Positions 18,680 through 28,091 of a stretch of 49,737 nucleotides of DNA are shown in pieces; positions within the stretch are counted from its first letter, which is position 1; each line of letters opens with the position of its first letter. The stretch covers positions 1-49,737 of the forward strand of contig JAITII010000009.1 in the NCBI GenBank assembly GCA_031279515.1. Direction: 5' to 3'. The position numbers were made by a program, and so were the translations under genes. Under the pieces are notes generated by a model. The model was not told where the DNA came from, ran no database searches, and saw only the letters and a program-made list of their open reading frames with translations. Origin of the DNA: Deltaproteobacteria bacterium. Its GTDB lineage: Bacteria; Desulfobacterota; Desulfarculia; Adiutricales; Adiutricaceae.

Positions 18680-19525
18680 TTGCAGAAAAAAGACAGACTA
18701 TGGTCTAAAACCTTTAGCAACATGCCCCCACATAAGTTCGATTACACCCTAAAGACCATTTTGGGTAGCTTTGCCTTGGCCTTTTTCCTTTCTTGGTCCT
18801 CTGGAGCTGCGGCCCAGTATAGCAACATCCAGGACCTCTTCCTCCGTCTTCCCAACTCTGAGACAAACAACTTAAGCATTACGGAACGCCAGGATCTAAT
18901 CGATAGGCATGGCCTAGCTAATGGCTATACTGCTCCCTCTAAGGAAGGCTACTGGGTAGAAATAAAATCCAACAATGTCCTCACCCTCCTGGGGATCCAC
19001 CGCTCTCCTACTGTTTACAAACTCTTTGCCGGAGGACCAGGCCTACCGGATCTCCTGGTGATTTGCCGCAGCCGTCAGACCTCCGGGCCCAGCACTTCGG
19101 ATCAAAAGTATCCTGGAGAGGCACCCATGGACCTGGTTCTCTTCCAGACAGGCAGAAATCTGGATTTTATCAAAGCGCAGATACATGATTTCATCCCCCC
19201 TGTGGGACCTTTGGACTTTGTAAGGGCTGATACACTAAAAGATGCCAGGGCCCAAAGGGATTTGGAGATCATAGCCCAGACCTTCACAGGGTGCCTTACC
19301 TGCCATGCCAGCACCGAAGACAGGGTTGCCTTGGACATTGTCACTGTAACCAGCATCAATGCCCACTCCTGCAGCCATTTTCTAGCCCAATTCAAGCTCT
19401 TGCCCATGGCCTGGAACGGAGAATACTTCGTAAAGCCTTACGACCGCGCAGCCAGTCCAGATGAACCCTGGCTCCGCCACATGACACCACCTAGGGGCAT
19501 TTATTATAATCCTCCTGGATCTTAA
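18680..19525 (+). CDS. Exported protein with a CxxCH motif
   Basis: 281 residues. The N-terminus has a basic region and a hydrophobic core (about 24-45) ending in GAAAQ, a good signal peptidase site, so the protein should be periplasmic. It contains one C205-L-T-C208-H209, which fits covalent heme c attachment, and three other cysteines. No established cytochrome fold is recognised, and a single CxxCH can occur by chance. The start is TTG at 18680 because GGGAGG lies 6 bases upstream. An ATG 14 codons later would give a shorter, more typical signal peptide. It lies 61 bp upstream of a Crp/Fnr gene on the same strand. Confidence 0.7.
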   Translation: MQKKDRLWSKTFSNMPPHKFDYTLKTILGSFALAFFLSWSSGAAAQYSNIQDLFLRLPNSETNNLSITERQDLIDRHGLANGYTAPSKEGYWVEIKSNNVLTLLGIHRSPTVYKLFAGGPGLPDLLVICRSRQTSGPSTSDQKYPGEAPMDLVLFQTGRNLDFIKAQIHDFIPPVGPLDFVRADTLKDARAQRDLEIIAQTFTGCLTCHASTEDRVALDIVTVTSINAHSCSHFLAQFKLLPMAWNGEYFVKPYDRAASPDEPWLRHMTPPRGIYYNPPGS

Positions 19526-19586
19526 GATTATTGGCACTTTTTAACCTAAATTGCACGGAAGCAACCCGACTTAAAAAACTCCGCTT

Positions 19587-20318
19587 ATGACTGATAAACC
19601 AACAAAAGAACCCCATAGCTCCCAGAGCAGATCCCGTAAAAAAGTCCCCTTGACCCTGCCTCAGGTGATTAAGCTCTCCCCTTTTCTAGAGGGATTGCCT
19701 GAGTCAATCATAGCTGCCCTAGAGTCCGTGGCTATTTTGCAAAGCTATAAGGCAGGCCAAATTATCTTTTCCAGGGGAGAGCATGTGAAAGGCGTCTACC
19801 TTCTTGCTGAAGGCAAGGTGAGGATCTTTGTCTCCGATCCCACTGGTAAAGAGCGCACCATAAAAATCGTGAACCCCGGGGAACTCTTTGGCGAGGCCGC
19901 CCTTTTTCTAAAAGACGCTTATCCAGCATTCTCGTCTGCCATCTCTCAGTCCCAAACCTTTTATGTGCAAAAAAAGGACATTTTAAAACTTATCACAGAG
20001 AATTCTGAACTAGCCCTGGCCACCATAGGGGTCCTGGCTAACCGCCTGAGCCATTTTGCCTCTCTTTTAGAGCAATCCCTAAAAGCGGTCCTCCCACGCC
20101 TAGCAGCCTATCTTCTTGAGCTACCGGAATCCGGTGGCAAGGTAAAACTACCCGTAAAGAAGGTGGAGCTTGCCAGGCACCTTGCCACCACCCCAGAAAG
20201 TCTCTCCAGAGCTCTGGCAGACCTTAAAGACATGGGGATCGTCACAGACGAAAAACCTTATATTGTTATCTTAAACCGTGAACTCTTGGAAGAGCGTGCA
20301 GATGGAAAGCAAGCTTAA
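19587..20318 (+). CDS. Crp/Fnr-family transcription regulator
   Basis: 243 residues. A cyclic-nucleotide-binding-type beta barrel occupies about 25-150 (FSRGEHVKGVYLLAEGKVRI, then GKERTIKIVNPGELFGEAAL), followed by a long dimerisation helix. A winged helix-turn-helix at about 185-235 includes KVELARHLATTPESLSRALADL. There is no cysteine set for an Fe-S cluster as in FNR, so an oxygen-sensing cluster is unlikely. The effector is unknown (cAMP, NO via heme, or another anion are all seen in the family). It may regulate its neighbour at 18680 or the anaerobic functions in the window, which is inference. Confidence 0.92.
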   Translation: MTDKPTKEPHSSQSRSRKKVPLTLPQVIKLSPFLEGLPESIIAALESVAILQSYKAGQIIFSRGEHVKGVYLLAEGKVRIFVSDPTGKERTIKIVNPGELFGEAALFLKDAYPAFSSAISQSQTFYVQKKDILKLITENSELALATIGVLANRLSHFASLLEQSLKAVLPRLAAYLLELPESGGKVKLPVKKVELARHLATTPESLSRALADLKDMGIVTDEKPYIVILNRELLEERADGKQA

Positions 20319-20403
20319 GCTCTGCCTTTAGTCCCTTTATTAGGTCTTAAAGCTGTTAAACACAAAAAGTTTGGCCCCTTTTCTCAAAATAGGTGCCCTG
20401 TCC

Positions 20404-21510
20404 ATGCCACAAGGTCTTAATAAATACACAATAGCTTTGCTTCCGCTAATCTTTCTTGCCCTAACCTTTACCGGTTGCGGCTGGGTACCTTTTTTTGGGG
20501 ATAGGACCGATGAGCGGGACATAGGCTCCCAAACGCCCCAGGTGCAGAGTAAAGGCCCCCAAGATACTGAAAGCGCCAGAGTGCCTCAGGCCCAGCCGCT
20601 ACCGCAAATTCAGCCGCAACAGCAAGCTCAGCCCCAGCCTCAGCCTCAAGCTAGTACACAAGTTCAGCCCCTGCCTCAGGCTCTAACTAGTACCCAAGTT
20701 CAGCCTGAAGTGCAGCGCCAGGACCTCAGGCATCCGGAAAAAATCCCCGGAGAAGATGCCTTCTTAAAGGGCGATTACGCCACAGCCATACCCCTCATAA
20801 TGGATTCCTTTTCCCACGGCAATGTGCGCGCTGCCTTCTATGCGCGCATCATCTTTGAAAACGGCCTGGACGGAAGGGCCTCTGACCCGGCTGGGTCACA
20901 AAAGGCTCTTGACATTATGGTTCTCCAATTCCAGGACATTCGCACCCTAGCCTATAGAAGCCCTGGGGCCGTAAGACCCTTGTACCAGACCGCCTTAGCC
21001 CTCCTGTACTATAGGGGATTAGTGCCAGGGGCCGGGGAAAACAATCTGCTTGAAGCCCGAAGATTGGCATCGACTGCTGCTAAAGCAGGCTTTATCCCTG
21101 CTATGAACTTAACTGCTGCCATTGCCTGCGATAAAAATCCGCCAAAGGTCTTTGGCTTCTATAGAGTTGACTCTGATGAATGCTATGACTGGACCCAAGA
21201 AGCAGCCGAGACTGGGGATCTGTTGGCCATGACAAATCTTTCCTATCTCTACCGAGATGGCGTGGGGACAAATAGGGATCCCCTCATGGCCGTAAACTGG
21301 GCTCACCAGGCCGCAAGTCACCATCCCCCTTCCAGACGCGCCCAAAACGATATGGGCTGCTATCACATAATCGGCGAGGCCTTAAGTCAAGACCTGGAAG
21401 AAGCCAAGGTCTGGTTTACCCAGGCTGCTACCACCTACCCCATAGCCCAGATAAACCTAGAAAGGCTGGGACAGGGGACGCCTCTCATGGAAAGCGTTAT
21501 AAATTATTAA
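20404..21510 (+). CDS. Sel1-repeat lipoprotein
   Basis: About 368 residues. The signal peptide ends in a lipobox, LTFTGC, so it should be a lipoprotein. A low-complexity linker very rich in glutamine, proline and alanine (about 45-105) is followed by a helical region with Sel1-like repeats (GDYATAIPLIMDSFSHGN, GDLLAMTNLSYLYRDGVGTN, DLEEAKVWFTQAA). Sel1 solenoids mediate protein contacts, often at the envelope. An in-frame TTG at 20371 would add 11 residues before the signal. The ATG at 20404 is preferred because it puts the basic region directly before the hydrophobic core. Confidence 0.85.
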   Translation: MPQGLNKYTIALLPLIFLALTFTGCGWVPFFGDRTDERDIGSQTPQVQSKGPQDTESARVPQAQPLPQIQPQQQAQPQPQPQASTQVQPLPQALTSTQVQPEVQRQDLRHPEKIPGEDAFLKGDYATAIPLIMDSFSHGNVRAAFYARIIFENGLDGRASDPAGSQKALDIMVLQFQDIRTLAYRSPGAVRPLYQTALALLYYRGLVPGAGENNLLEARRLASTAAKAGFIPAMNLTAAIACDKNPPKVFGFYRVDSDECYDWTQEAAETGDLLAMTNLSYLYRDGVGTNRDPLMAVNWAHQAASHHPPSRRAQNDMGCYHIIGEALSQDLEEAKVWFTQAATTYPIAQINLERLGQGTPLMESVINY

Positions 21511-21564
21511 TTTTCCGAAAAGCAAATCTAGCCTGCCCCTTTAATCGCTCTAGAGGGCAATGAA

Positions 21565-22836
21565 TTAAGCCCTCTTAAGGGTTATCATGCTGAATTCCGG
21601 CCAAGGCCCGAACCTAAAGGGAATACCCACTGCAGCAATACCGCAGGAAACATTTAAAAAAGAGCCATATTCGTTGTAGAGGCCATTATTATATTTGTAG
21701 ATCATCCTGGCCAAATTGATGTCAGTGTACCCTGGGAGAGCATACTGTCCCCCATGGGTGTGTCCTGCCAGGTAAAGGCCGTAACCCTCCTCTACTGCTG
21801 CCTGCCTGAAGCCCTCTGGCCTATGGTTTAAAAGTATCTTAAAATCCTCTTCCCTTAGGGCCGGACCTTTGATGAGGTCGAAGGTCAAGAGCTTGTTGCC
21901 TTCCTCATTTACTACCTTCCGCCTTTTCAGCCAGGATTGGTGGTAGCCCTGGTCATCTAAGCCAGTTAAGCTCAAAGGGAGCCCCTCTATATTCACTCGC
22001 TCCTCTCGGAGCATCCTCATACCAGAATCATTTAAAATCTTGGTGATAAGCCAGGGGTCATTGTGGTGGTCGTGGTTTCCTAAGATCCCATAGACCCCAT
22101 AGGGCACTTTTGAGAGAAAGGTGGCTATGGGCTGTTGGTACTTAGAAGCCAAGTGAGGATTGTGATCCACCAGATCCCCTGTGAAAATTACCATGTCCGG
22201 CTTGTGACGGGATACCTCCTCCACAGCCAAGGCCAGCTCCCTCTGGTTGGACCAGAGCCCCAGATGGATATCCGAGATATGGGCTATAGAGAAACCATCT
22301 AGGCTCCTGGGAAGATTGGGGATCCTAAGGGTGTGGCTTTTGGTGTCAGGTGGCGCTGTCTGGCGCAAAATCCCGTAACCGGCCAGGCCCAGTATGCCAA
22401 AAAGGCCCACCCCTCCGCAGGTCTTGACAAAATCCCGCCTGGCTAAGATAGGCTTGATATTTTCTTCCCCGGCTGTCTCTTTTTCTACCTTAACTTTCTC
22501 TTTAGCCTTCCAGCGGCGCAAAAGCCATAAGCTGCCGCGAACCACTTGATAGATGAGAAAGGCCAGAAGACTAGCTGGTATTATCACTAAAAGGTGCACG
22601 AACTGCCAGGAGATGATAGGACGGCCCAAAAAGGTCCATAAATTTCCCGTCATAAGGTCCCCGGTAAAGATACACCATAGGGTAAAGCCCCAGCCAATAT
22701 TCATGACCACAAAGACTATGGTAACTATTCTCTTATATACCTTGGAGTCAAAGCTTCTTAAAAAGAGCCTCCACGACAGGAATTGCCCCAAAATAAGGAC
22801 CGTAATGAGCAAGATGAAAAAGTAGCTTCTAAACAC
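21565..22836 (-). CDS. Membrane metallophosphoesterase (YkuE/YkoQ-like)
   Basis: 423 residues. Three to four transmembrane helices lie within residues 1-108. Then comes a twin-arginine-like segment RRDFVK (133-138) with a second hydrophobic stretch (142-157), and a calcineurin-like phosphoesterase domain (about 180-420). That domain has ISDIHLG (D189, H191), FTGDLVDHN (D221), GILGNHDHH and LAGHTHGG, a complete two-metal site. The active site would lie outside the cytoplasmic membrane. YkuE of Bacillus is a Tat-exported member of this family that acts at the cell wall; the substrate here is unknown. It is convergent with the Sel1 gene and divergent from the permease at 23486. Confidence 0.9.
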   Translation of the reverse strand: MFRSYFFILLITVLILGQFLSWRLFLRSFDSKVYKRIVTIVFVVMNIGWGFTLWCIFTGDLMTGNLWTFLGRPIISWQFVHLLVIIPASLLAFLIYQVVRGSLWLLRRWKAKEKVKVEKETAGEENIKPILARRDFVKTCGGVGLFGILGLAGYGILRQTAPPDTKSHTLRIPNLPRSLDGFSIAHISDIHLGLWSNQRELALAVEEVSRHKPDMVIFTGDLVDHNPHLASKYQQPIATFLSKVPYGVYGILGNHDHHNDPWLITKILNDSGMRMLREERVNIEGLPLSLTGLDDQGYHQSWLKRRKVVNEEGNKLLTFDLIKGPALREEDFKILLNHRPEGFRQAAVEEGYGLYLAGHTHGGQYALPGYTDINLARMIYKYNNGLYNEYGSFLNVSCGIAAVGIPFRFGPWPEFSMITLKRA

Positions 22837-22893
22837 TAAAAAGCCCCTAGTTGCACTAGTAAATAGGCAAGATTATCCTAAATAAGCTATCCC

Positions 22894-22918
22894 TTTTCGA
22901 GAAGTGTTCTCTCGAAAA
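22894..22918. repeat. Perfect inverted repeat upstream of the metallophosphoesterase
   Basis: TTTTCGAGA (22894-22902), 7-base spacer, TCTCGAAAA (22910-22918). It lies 58 bp before the phosphoesterase start, so it could be an operator or a leader hairpin. Confidence 0.45.
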
Positions 22919-22994
22919 ACAAAAAAATTATAGCATGAATAAGCTCGCCAAAAATCTAGTCAAAAAGTACCCTAAATTTCTGTCGCCTAAAATT

Positions 22995-23018
22995 AATAAG
23001 TAATTTCAGTTACTTATT
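22995..23018. repeat. Perfect inverted repeat AATAAGTAA/TTACTTATT
   Basis: Nine-base arms (22995-23003 and 23010-23018) around a 6-base centre. The overall size resembles a dimeric regulator site, but no regulator is linked to it. Confidence 0.4.
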
Positions 23019-23485
23019 GGAAATTCTTGGCTCTTTAGGTCCCAATTTGCCTAACTTAAACTAAAAAATCCCCAGGGCCAACTAGTTTTCTTAAATATGG
23101 AATTTAATTTGAAAAGGGGCTTTATTACTATATGTCTCACTCAAATTTCTGTTTTTTTCACCCTTGCAAACTTAAGACTTGGACATTAGTATTTAAGAAA
23201 AATTGAATAAGTACGCCCAAAAAGCTTTGATAGTCTTTGGGCCAAAGTCTTAGCAAAGAGAAAGTCCATTGGCGAAAACCATAGAAAATTCAGTATAGTT
23301 TAGGATTTTTATGCTGTACCCTTCCACAATCTGGCCCCTGGGGAGGACTATTGGCATAAAAACATTGCCTCAAGCACTAATGGGGAGCCTTTGAGAATAG
23401 ATAATATTCTATCTGGAAGGCAGCTGATAATTTTTGCCTTCTAATCAGAAAGAAGTTTTTTTAATATCTTGCAAAAGAGGAAAAC

Positions 23486-24535
23486 ATGTCTCAAGTTTCG
23501 CGCTTAAGAAAGGGTGAGGGTGAAAAAAGTTTATCCCAAAAGCTCTTTTTAGGGCTTGCAATTTTCTTCATGCTGGCTTTTATACTAATAAACCTCAAGA
23601 TAATACTTCTTCCCATGCTCATGGCCTTCTTTATTTACTGTTGCCTTAACCCTCTGGTGAACATCTTTATCAAATGGCACATTCCCAGATTAATAGCCAA
23701 TCTCTTTGCCGTCACCTTGGGAATCCTCATTATCTGGCTTTCTGTAAACTTTGTTATAGTAAACATAACCCATTTCCAAGAGGGGCTCCCAGAGTACAAG
23801 GAAAAGTTCGATAATTTGATAAACAGCTTCATAGAGTACAAAAATAAACAATTTAACTTTATCACCATGGAAGTGATAAAGGAACAGTTGAGCCGCCTTT
23901 CCTATGGCCAGATAATAACAAGTTTTTTTAACTCATTTTTCTCTTTAACTGGCTATATTTTCCTTACTATCATCTTTGTACTCTACTTTCTTCCCTCCCT
24001 TCCTTCATTTCCAGACAAGCTTAGAAAGGCTTTTCCTGGTGAAAAGGGCATCCGCCTTTGCGAAAGCGTGGACAGTATCTCCCACAAGGTACAGAACTTC
24101 ATCCTGGTAAAAAGCTGCATTAGCCTTGGCATGGGGATTCTCACGGGACTCACCTGTTATTTTTTTAACGTGGACTTTGCCTCCTCTTGGGGGATCTTCG
24201 CTTTTTTTCTACACTTCGTGCCCACCGTTGGCACCATCTTAAGTATCCTCCTGCCTGTCCTCTTGGCTGCCTTGCAACATAGCTGGACCTGGAGCCTGTG
24301 GCTTGGGTTGGCCTTGGTGGTCCCCTCAGCCATAGTCAAAAACTTTATTGAGCCTTTATATCTAGGCCGCAGCGTTAACCTATCCCCTGCTACTTCCCTC
24401 ATGGCCATCGTGCTTTGGGGGGTAGTCTGGGGAGGCGTGGGAATGATAATTGCCGTGCCTGCTACCGCAGTCATAAAGCTCACTATGGATAGCTTCGAAG
24501 ACCTCAAACCCATAGGGACCCTCATGGGTAAATAA
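23486..24535 (+). CDS. AI-2E family (PerM-type) membrane permease
   Basis: 349 residues with about eight hydrophobic helices, two near the N-terminus, a long soluble loop (about 90-150), and a cluster in the C-terminal half. Family marks include FFLHFVPTVGTILSILLPV and the C-terminal IVLWGVVWGGVGMIIAVPAT. The family includes exporters and sodium/proton antiporters; the substrate cannot be assigned. AGAGG lies 7 bases before the ATG. The next gene starts 12 bp downstream and is probably co-transcribed. Confidence 0.9.
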   Translation: MSQVSRLRKGEGEKSLSQKLFLGLAIFFMLAFILINLKIILLPMLMAFFIYCCLNPLVNIFIKWHIPRLIANLFAVTLGILIIWLSVNFVIVNITHFQEGLPEYKEKFDNLINSFIEYKNKQFNFITMEVIKEQLSRLSYGQIITSFFNSFFSLTGYIFLTIIFVLYFLPSLPSFPDKLRKAFPGEKGIRLCESVDSISHKVQNFILVKSCISLGMGILTGLTCYFFNVDFASSWGIFAFFLHFVPTVGTILSILLPVLLAALQHSWTWSLWLGLALVVPSAIVKNFIEPLYLGRSVNLSPATSLMAIVLWGVVWGGVGMIIAVPATAVIKLTMDSFEDLKPIGTLMGK

Positions 24536-24547
24536 ATTGGGAAAATC

Positions 24548-25003
24548 ATGAACCTTTACGACTCCAATAGCCAGGAACAACACCTGAAAGTCCTGGCTTT
24601 CAAGACTTCTAAACGCTTAACCCTACGTCTTTTAGAAAAACGTTATGTTGCTGCCAATAATGTAGCTGAGCTTCTAGAGTTCTTTGCGGATAAATGCTTA
24701 GAACTTTTACAGAGTTTAAAACCCTTTGGTTACCCCTGCCTCACACTGGCCTCTGAAATAACCGGCCGCCTTATACAAGCTGGTAGGTTAACAAACAAAG
24801 ACAGCGTCGCAAAAAACCTATCCGAAAATATGGAGACCTTGGAGGTCATTAAAGAGGACCTCAAAAGCCAAGACGTGGGCCTGGTCTTAAAGTGTTCCGT
24901 GGAAATGGTCCTCAAGATGTTAGAGACTGTGATACTTTCTACTAGCTCCATCCCGAAAATCTTAGCCGAGATAAGCGCCAGATCCGACTTTTTCTTAAGT
25001 TAA
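24548..25003 (+). CDS. Small helical protein of unknown function
   Basis: 151 residues with no recognised family. It is predicted almost entirely alpha-helical, with no signal peptide, membrane segment or metal motif. It follows the AI-2E permease gene by 12 bp, so it belongs to the same transcript. It converges on the pseudouridine synthase gene, with only 42 bp between the stops. Confidence 0.65.
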   Translation: MNLYDSNSQEQHLKVLAFKTSKRLTLRLLEKRYVAANNVAELLEFFADKCLELLQSLKPFGYPCLTLASEITGRLIQAGRLTNKDSVAKNLSENMETLEVIKEDLKSQDVGLVLKCSVEMVLKMLETVILSTSSIPKILAEISARSDFFLS

Positions 25004-25045
25004 AAAGCCACAAACGCCTCTTTTTTTGTGAGTTTACACTGGTCT

Positions 25046-25987
25046 TCATAACTCCTCAAAGCCGTCCCCCAGTACCATTGGCTCACCACTTATGGGGTGC
25101 TTAAAGGCCAGGCCAGTAGCCTTTAACATAAGCCTCCTTCCAGCTTCACCGCCATAGTATTGGTCCCCTTTTATCGGATAGCCTAAATAACTTAAATGTA
25201 GGCGAATCTGGTGGGTACGTCCGGTCAAGGGCTTAGCCAAAATGAGCGCCATGCCACAATCCCAGGACAAAAGCTTAAAGTCTGTCCTGGCCGCTAGCCC
25301 CGGACCATTTTCCCGCACCAATAGGCCCCTGCCTGATTTGGCTATGGAGGCATTTACGCTCCTACTATCCCAAGGGGGCTTATCTCCTACACTTAAGGCC
25401 AAATAACGCTTTTTAATCTGACCTTTTTGAAAGGCTTTCCCCAGTGCACTGGCAGCTACTAGGCTCTTTGCGACTATTAAAAGTCCGGAAGTGCCGGCGT
25501 CCAGTCGGTGAGGGAGCCTTAAAATTCCGCCCCTTAAACGGGTCAAAGAAGCCAGAACATTGTTGTGGGCATCATGGGGCACTGCCTGGGAGGGCCTTCC
25601 AGACTCCTTGTCGTAGACCAGAAGAGCATCATCTTCAAAAACTATTCTCTGAGGATCCACCTCATAGAAACGCACGGGCCCGTATGCCGGAAAGTTTAAT
25701 CTAAATTCACCGGCCCCAGGAAGACTTAGCTTCGGGTCTAAGATTTGGCGATTATTAATCCACATAGCCCCAAACTCTATCAATTTTTCCGCTTCATCTA
25801 TTTTAAGCCCGCTAATAAGGGCACAAAGCTCTTTTAATGGTTTTCCTGCCATGCGCTCGTCCAGGTCCCCAGTCACAGTGGGGGGACGCCTGGTGTAAGG
25901 AAGCGAGCCGTGAGGGGGATCCAAAATGGGGTCGTCAAAAAAGGCCTCCATTTCTGAGCTGGATCTGGGAAAATTGTCATGAGGCAT
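25046..25987 (-). CDS. RluA-family pseudouridine synthase
   Basis: 313 residues. An S4-like RNA-binding segment (about 48-100, with KLIEFGAMWINNRQI) is followed by the catalytic domain. The RluA motif HRLDAGTSGLLIVAK contains the nucleophile D163. LAKPLTGRTHQIRLHLSYLG is the second conserved block. The enzyme isomerises uridine to pseudouridine in rRNA or tRNA; which site is modified cannot be said. The N-terminal 45 residues are an unconserved, proline-rich extension. Confidence 0.92.
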   Translation of the reverse strand: MPHDNFPRSSSEMEAFFDDPILDPPHGSLPYTRRPPTVTGDLDERMAGKPLKELCALISGLKIDEAEKLIEFGAMWINNRQILDPKLSLPGAGEFRLNFPAYGPVRFYEVDPQRIVFEDDALLVYDKESGRPSQAVPHDAHNNVLASLTRLRGGILRLPHRLDAGTSGLLIVAKSLVAASALGKAFQKGQIKKRYLALSVGDKPPWDSRSVNASIAKSGRGLLVRENGPGLAARTDFKLLSWDCGMALILAKPLTGRTHQIRLHLSYLGYPIKGDQYYGGEAGRRLMLKATGLAFKHPISGEPMVLGDGFEEL

Positions 25988-26445
25988 ATGTTTCTCTTGT
26001 TTTATTGGCTTCTTTCCTTTTCCACTAAAAGGAGGTTAATCATAATACCTAAAAAAAATAAGCTTAGCTACCCTTTTAAAAGCTAAAAGACTATAGTCTT
26101 AAAACCCGAGGCTAAAGATTTCCCTTACCCTAAACAAAAAATTATATGCTAAATCTTAGGCTTTTAGTTTCGCATAAAAAAGCTTTAGCTCTTATTAGTT
26201 AATGGATAAAATCGGCTCTTTAAAAAGTATGTCCTTTTGGCTAGATCTAAATCCAGGAGTTTAAAAAGCCTGGCCAGTGGGCACTTAATCATAAATAGTT
26301 AAAGTTTAGCTTTGGCTCTGGGGGCTTTTTTACTAAAGATAATCTCCCCGGTGGCCACAACTAGAGGCTTTTAGAAGGGGAATTTTCTTTATATAGTTTT
26401 TGCCACTAAATCCCCTAGCCAAAAGGCAAATACACTTTTTTATGC
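25988..26445. other. Non-coding gap
   Basis: 458 bp between the RluA-type gene and the end of sfsA. A+T-rich, with no gene, no clear terminator hairpin and no repeat. Confidence 0.55.
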
Positions 26446-27165
26446 TCAAAGCTTTACTTCCATTGGAGGGCCCAAGACGGCTTCCACAGTGGACAATTTT
26501 ACCTCGCGCACTAAAAGCTCCACGCCCTTTTCCACAGCCTTCCTCAAAGTCTGACCCCAGAGGGGATCTATCCCGTCAGCAGGGGAAAAGATGCTGGCAT
26601 CCCCGCGCTGGACTAGAATGAGAATAATCCCCCTATTTTCGGGTACTGTCTCCATGAGCTCTAAAAGGTGCCTTGTGCCTCGACTACTTACGGCGTCTGG
26701 GAACAGGGCTACCCCAGATTCAACCAGGGTACAATTTTTGACCTCTATATAAGTAGAGGGTTTTTTTAATTTATTGTTGAAATAGAAGAGATCTATGCGG
26801 CTGGAACCCAAGGGGTACTCTGGTTTAATAATGCCTCCTACGGGACAGTTGGGGATTAGTCCTTTTTCCAGGGCCAAGCGGGCCAATTTGTTTGGAAGGG
26901 AGGTATTTACCCCCACGAGGCCATGGTCCATTTCTATGAGCTCCCAGGTGTATGGGTACTTGCGCAAAGGGTTGTTGGAGCGGGAAAGGTAGACTTTTCT
27001 TCCAGGCTCCGAACAAGTGGTCATCCTACCGGTATTGGCCGTATGGGCGGTTATTAGGCTGCCATCTTTAATGAGGACGTCAGCAGTAAACCTTTTGTAG
27101 CGGCGGAGCAAAGTGCCCTCCACCAGCGGGGGAAAAGGTATTGCTACTTTCACTTTAGCTGCCAT
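26446..27165 (-). CDS. sfsA: SfsA family protein
   Basis: 239 residues, the usual family length. It carries the family blocks TAHTANTGRMTTCSEPGRKV, YIEVKNCTLVESGVALFPDA and SSRGTRHLLELMETV, and GDASIFSPADGIDPLW near the C-terminus. The E-V-K arrangement is nuclease-like. SfsA was named for an effect on sugar fermentation in E. coli, and its molecular role is uncertain. The start codon overlaps the miaA stop (TGATG), so it is translated from the same mRNA. Confidence 0.93.
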   Translation of the reverse strand: MAAKVKVAIPFPPLVEGTLLRRYKRFTADVLIKDGSLITAHTANTGRMTTCSEPGRKVYLSRSNNPLRKYPYTWELIEMDHGLVGVNTSLPNKLARLALEKGLIPNCPVGGIIKPEYPLGSSRIDLFYFNNKLKKPSTYIEVKNCTLVESGVALFPDAVSSRGTRHLLELMETVPENRGIILILVQRGDASIFSPADGIDPLWGQTLRKAVEKGVELLVREVKLSTVEAVLGPPMEVKL

Positions 27166-28091
27166 CAGGAAATTCCGAAAAACTCTTGGGCCAGCTCCTT
27201 TATGCGCCCCTCACTTGAGGGGACCTTCAAGCCCTCAGGCAATTGTCCTTTTAACCAGACGCGCTGACTTTTGGCCAGGCGTCTAGTTCTTAGGTAGGCT
27301 TGTTCCTGGGCCTCTTCTAAGGTCAACTCCTTTTGGATATACAAAACCGCCTCCCTGTAGCCCATGGACATGAGGGTCTTTAATTCTGGACTGTAACCTT
27401 TGGCCAATAAGCCTAAAGTCTCCTCTATGAGACCCTCGGAAAACATTTTTCTCACCCGCTGGCGGATGCGCCCATCTAACTCGCTCTTTTCAATATCCAC
27501 TATGAGGGCCAAGGTTTCAAAGGGCTTTTCCCTAAGTCCATGTTGCTCTTGGATGGTCACTATGCTGGTCTTGGCAGCATTAAAAACCTCCAGGGCCCTA
27601 ACTATGCGCACCCGGTCATTGGGATTTAAATTCTTGGCAGCTAAGGGATCCGTTTTGGCCAAAAGCTCGTAGAGGTTTTGGCCCTCCGATTCCAAGTCAT
27701 GTAAGTGCTGGCGATAGACTTTGTTGCTCCCAGGGCCATCAAAGAGTCCCTTGGTGAGGCTGCGCAGATAAAAACCTGTACCTCCCACCACTATGGGTTT
27801 TTTGCCCAGGCTAAAGAGCTCTTCTATTAAGGGCCTTGCCAGGCGCAGGTAGCTAGCAGCACAAAATTCCTCATCTGGTTCCAAGATAGAAAAGAGGTGA
27901 TGGGGCACCTTTTCCATATCACTTTTTGTGGGCTTGGCAGTTCCAATATCTAGATACTTGTAGAAGGCCAGGCTATCACAATTTATTATCTCACCGCCTA
28001 TCTTTTGGGCCAGAGTCACAGCCAAGGAGCTTTTCCCAGTACCGGTAGGCCCAGTGAGGATAAGAGCCTTAGCCTTCGACTTTGGGGGCAT
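27165..28091 (-). CDS. miaA: tRNA dimethylallyltransferase MiaA
   Basis: 308 residues. Walker A GPTGTGKSS (14-22), INCDSLAFYKYLDIGTAKPT (the DSxQ-Y region), VPHHLFSILEPDE and VGGTGFYLRSLTKG are diagnostic. The enzyme adds a dimethylallyl group to N6 of A37 in tRNAs that read UNN codons. The gene overlaps the end of the atpI-like gene by 23 bp and the start of sfsA by one base, in a four-gene minus-strand run. Confidence 0.96.
   Translation of the reverse strand: MPPKSKAKALILTGPTGTGKSSLAVTLAQKIGGEIINCDSLAFYKYLDIGTAKPTKSDMEKVPHHLFSILEPDEEFCAASYLRLARPLIEELFSLGKKPIVVGGTGFYLRSLTKGLFDGPGSNKVYRQHLHDLESEGQNLYELLAKTDPLAAKNLNPNDRVRIVRALEVFNAAKTSIVTIQEQHGLREKPFETLALIVDIEKSELDGRIRQRVRKMFSEGLIEETLGLLAKGYSPELKTLMSMGYREAVLYIQKELTLEEAQEQAYLRTRRLAKSQRVWLKGQLPEGLKVPSSEGRIKELAQEFFGIS

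Larger units (their letters stand above)
22837..23485. other. Divergent intergenic region with two inverted repeats
   Basis: 649 bp between the divergent metallophosphoesterase and AI-2E-type permease genes. It holds no gene. It contains two 9-bp perfect inverted repeats (listed separately) on the phosphoesterase side. The promoters of both genes should lie here. Confidence 0.5.
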
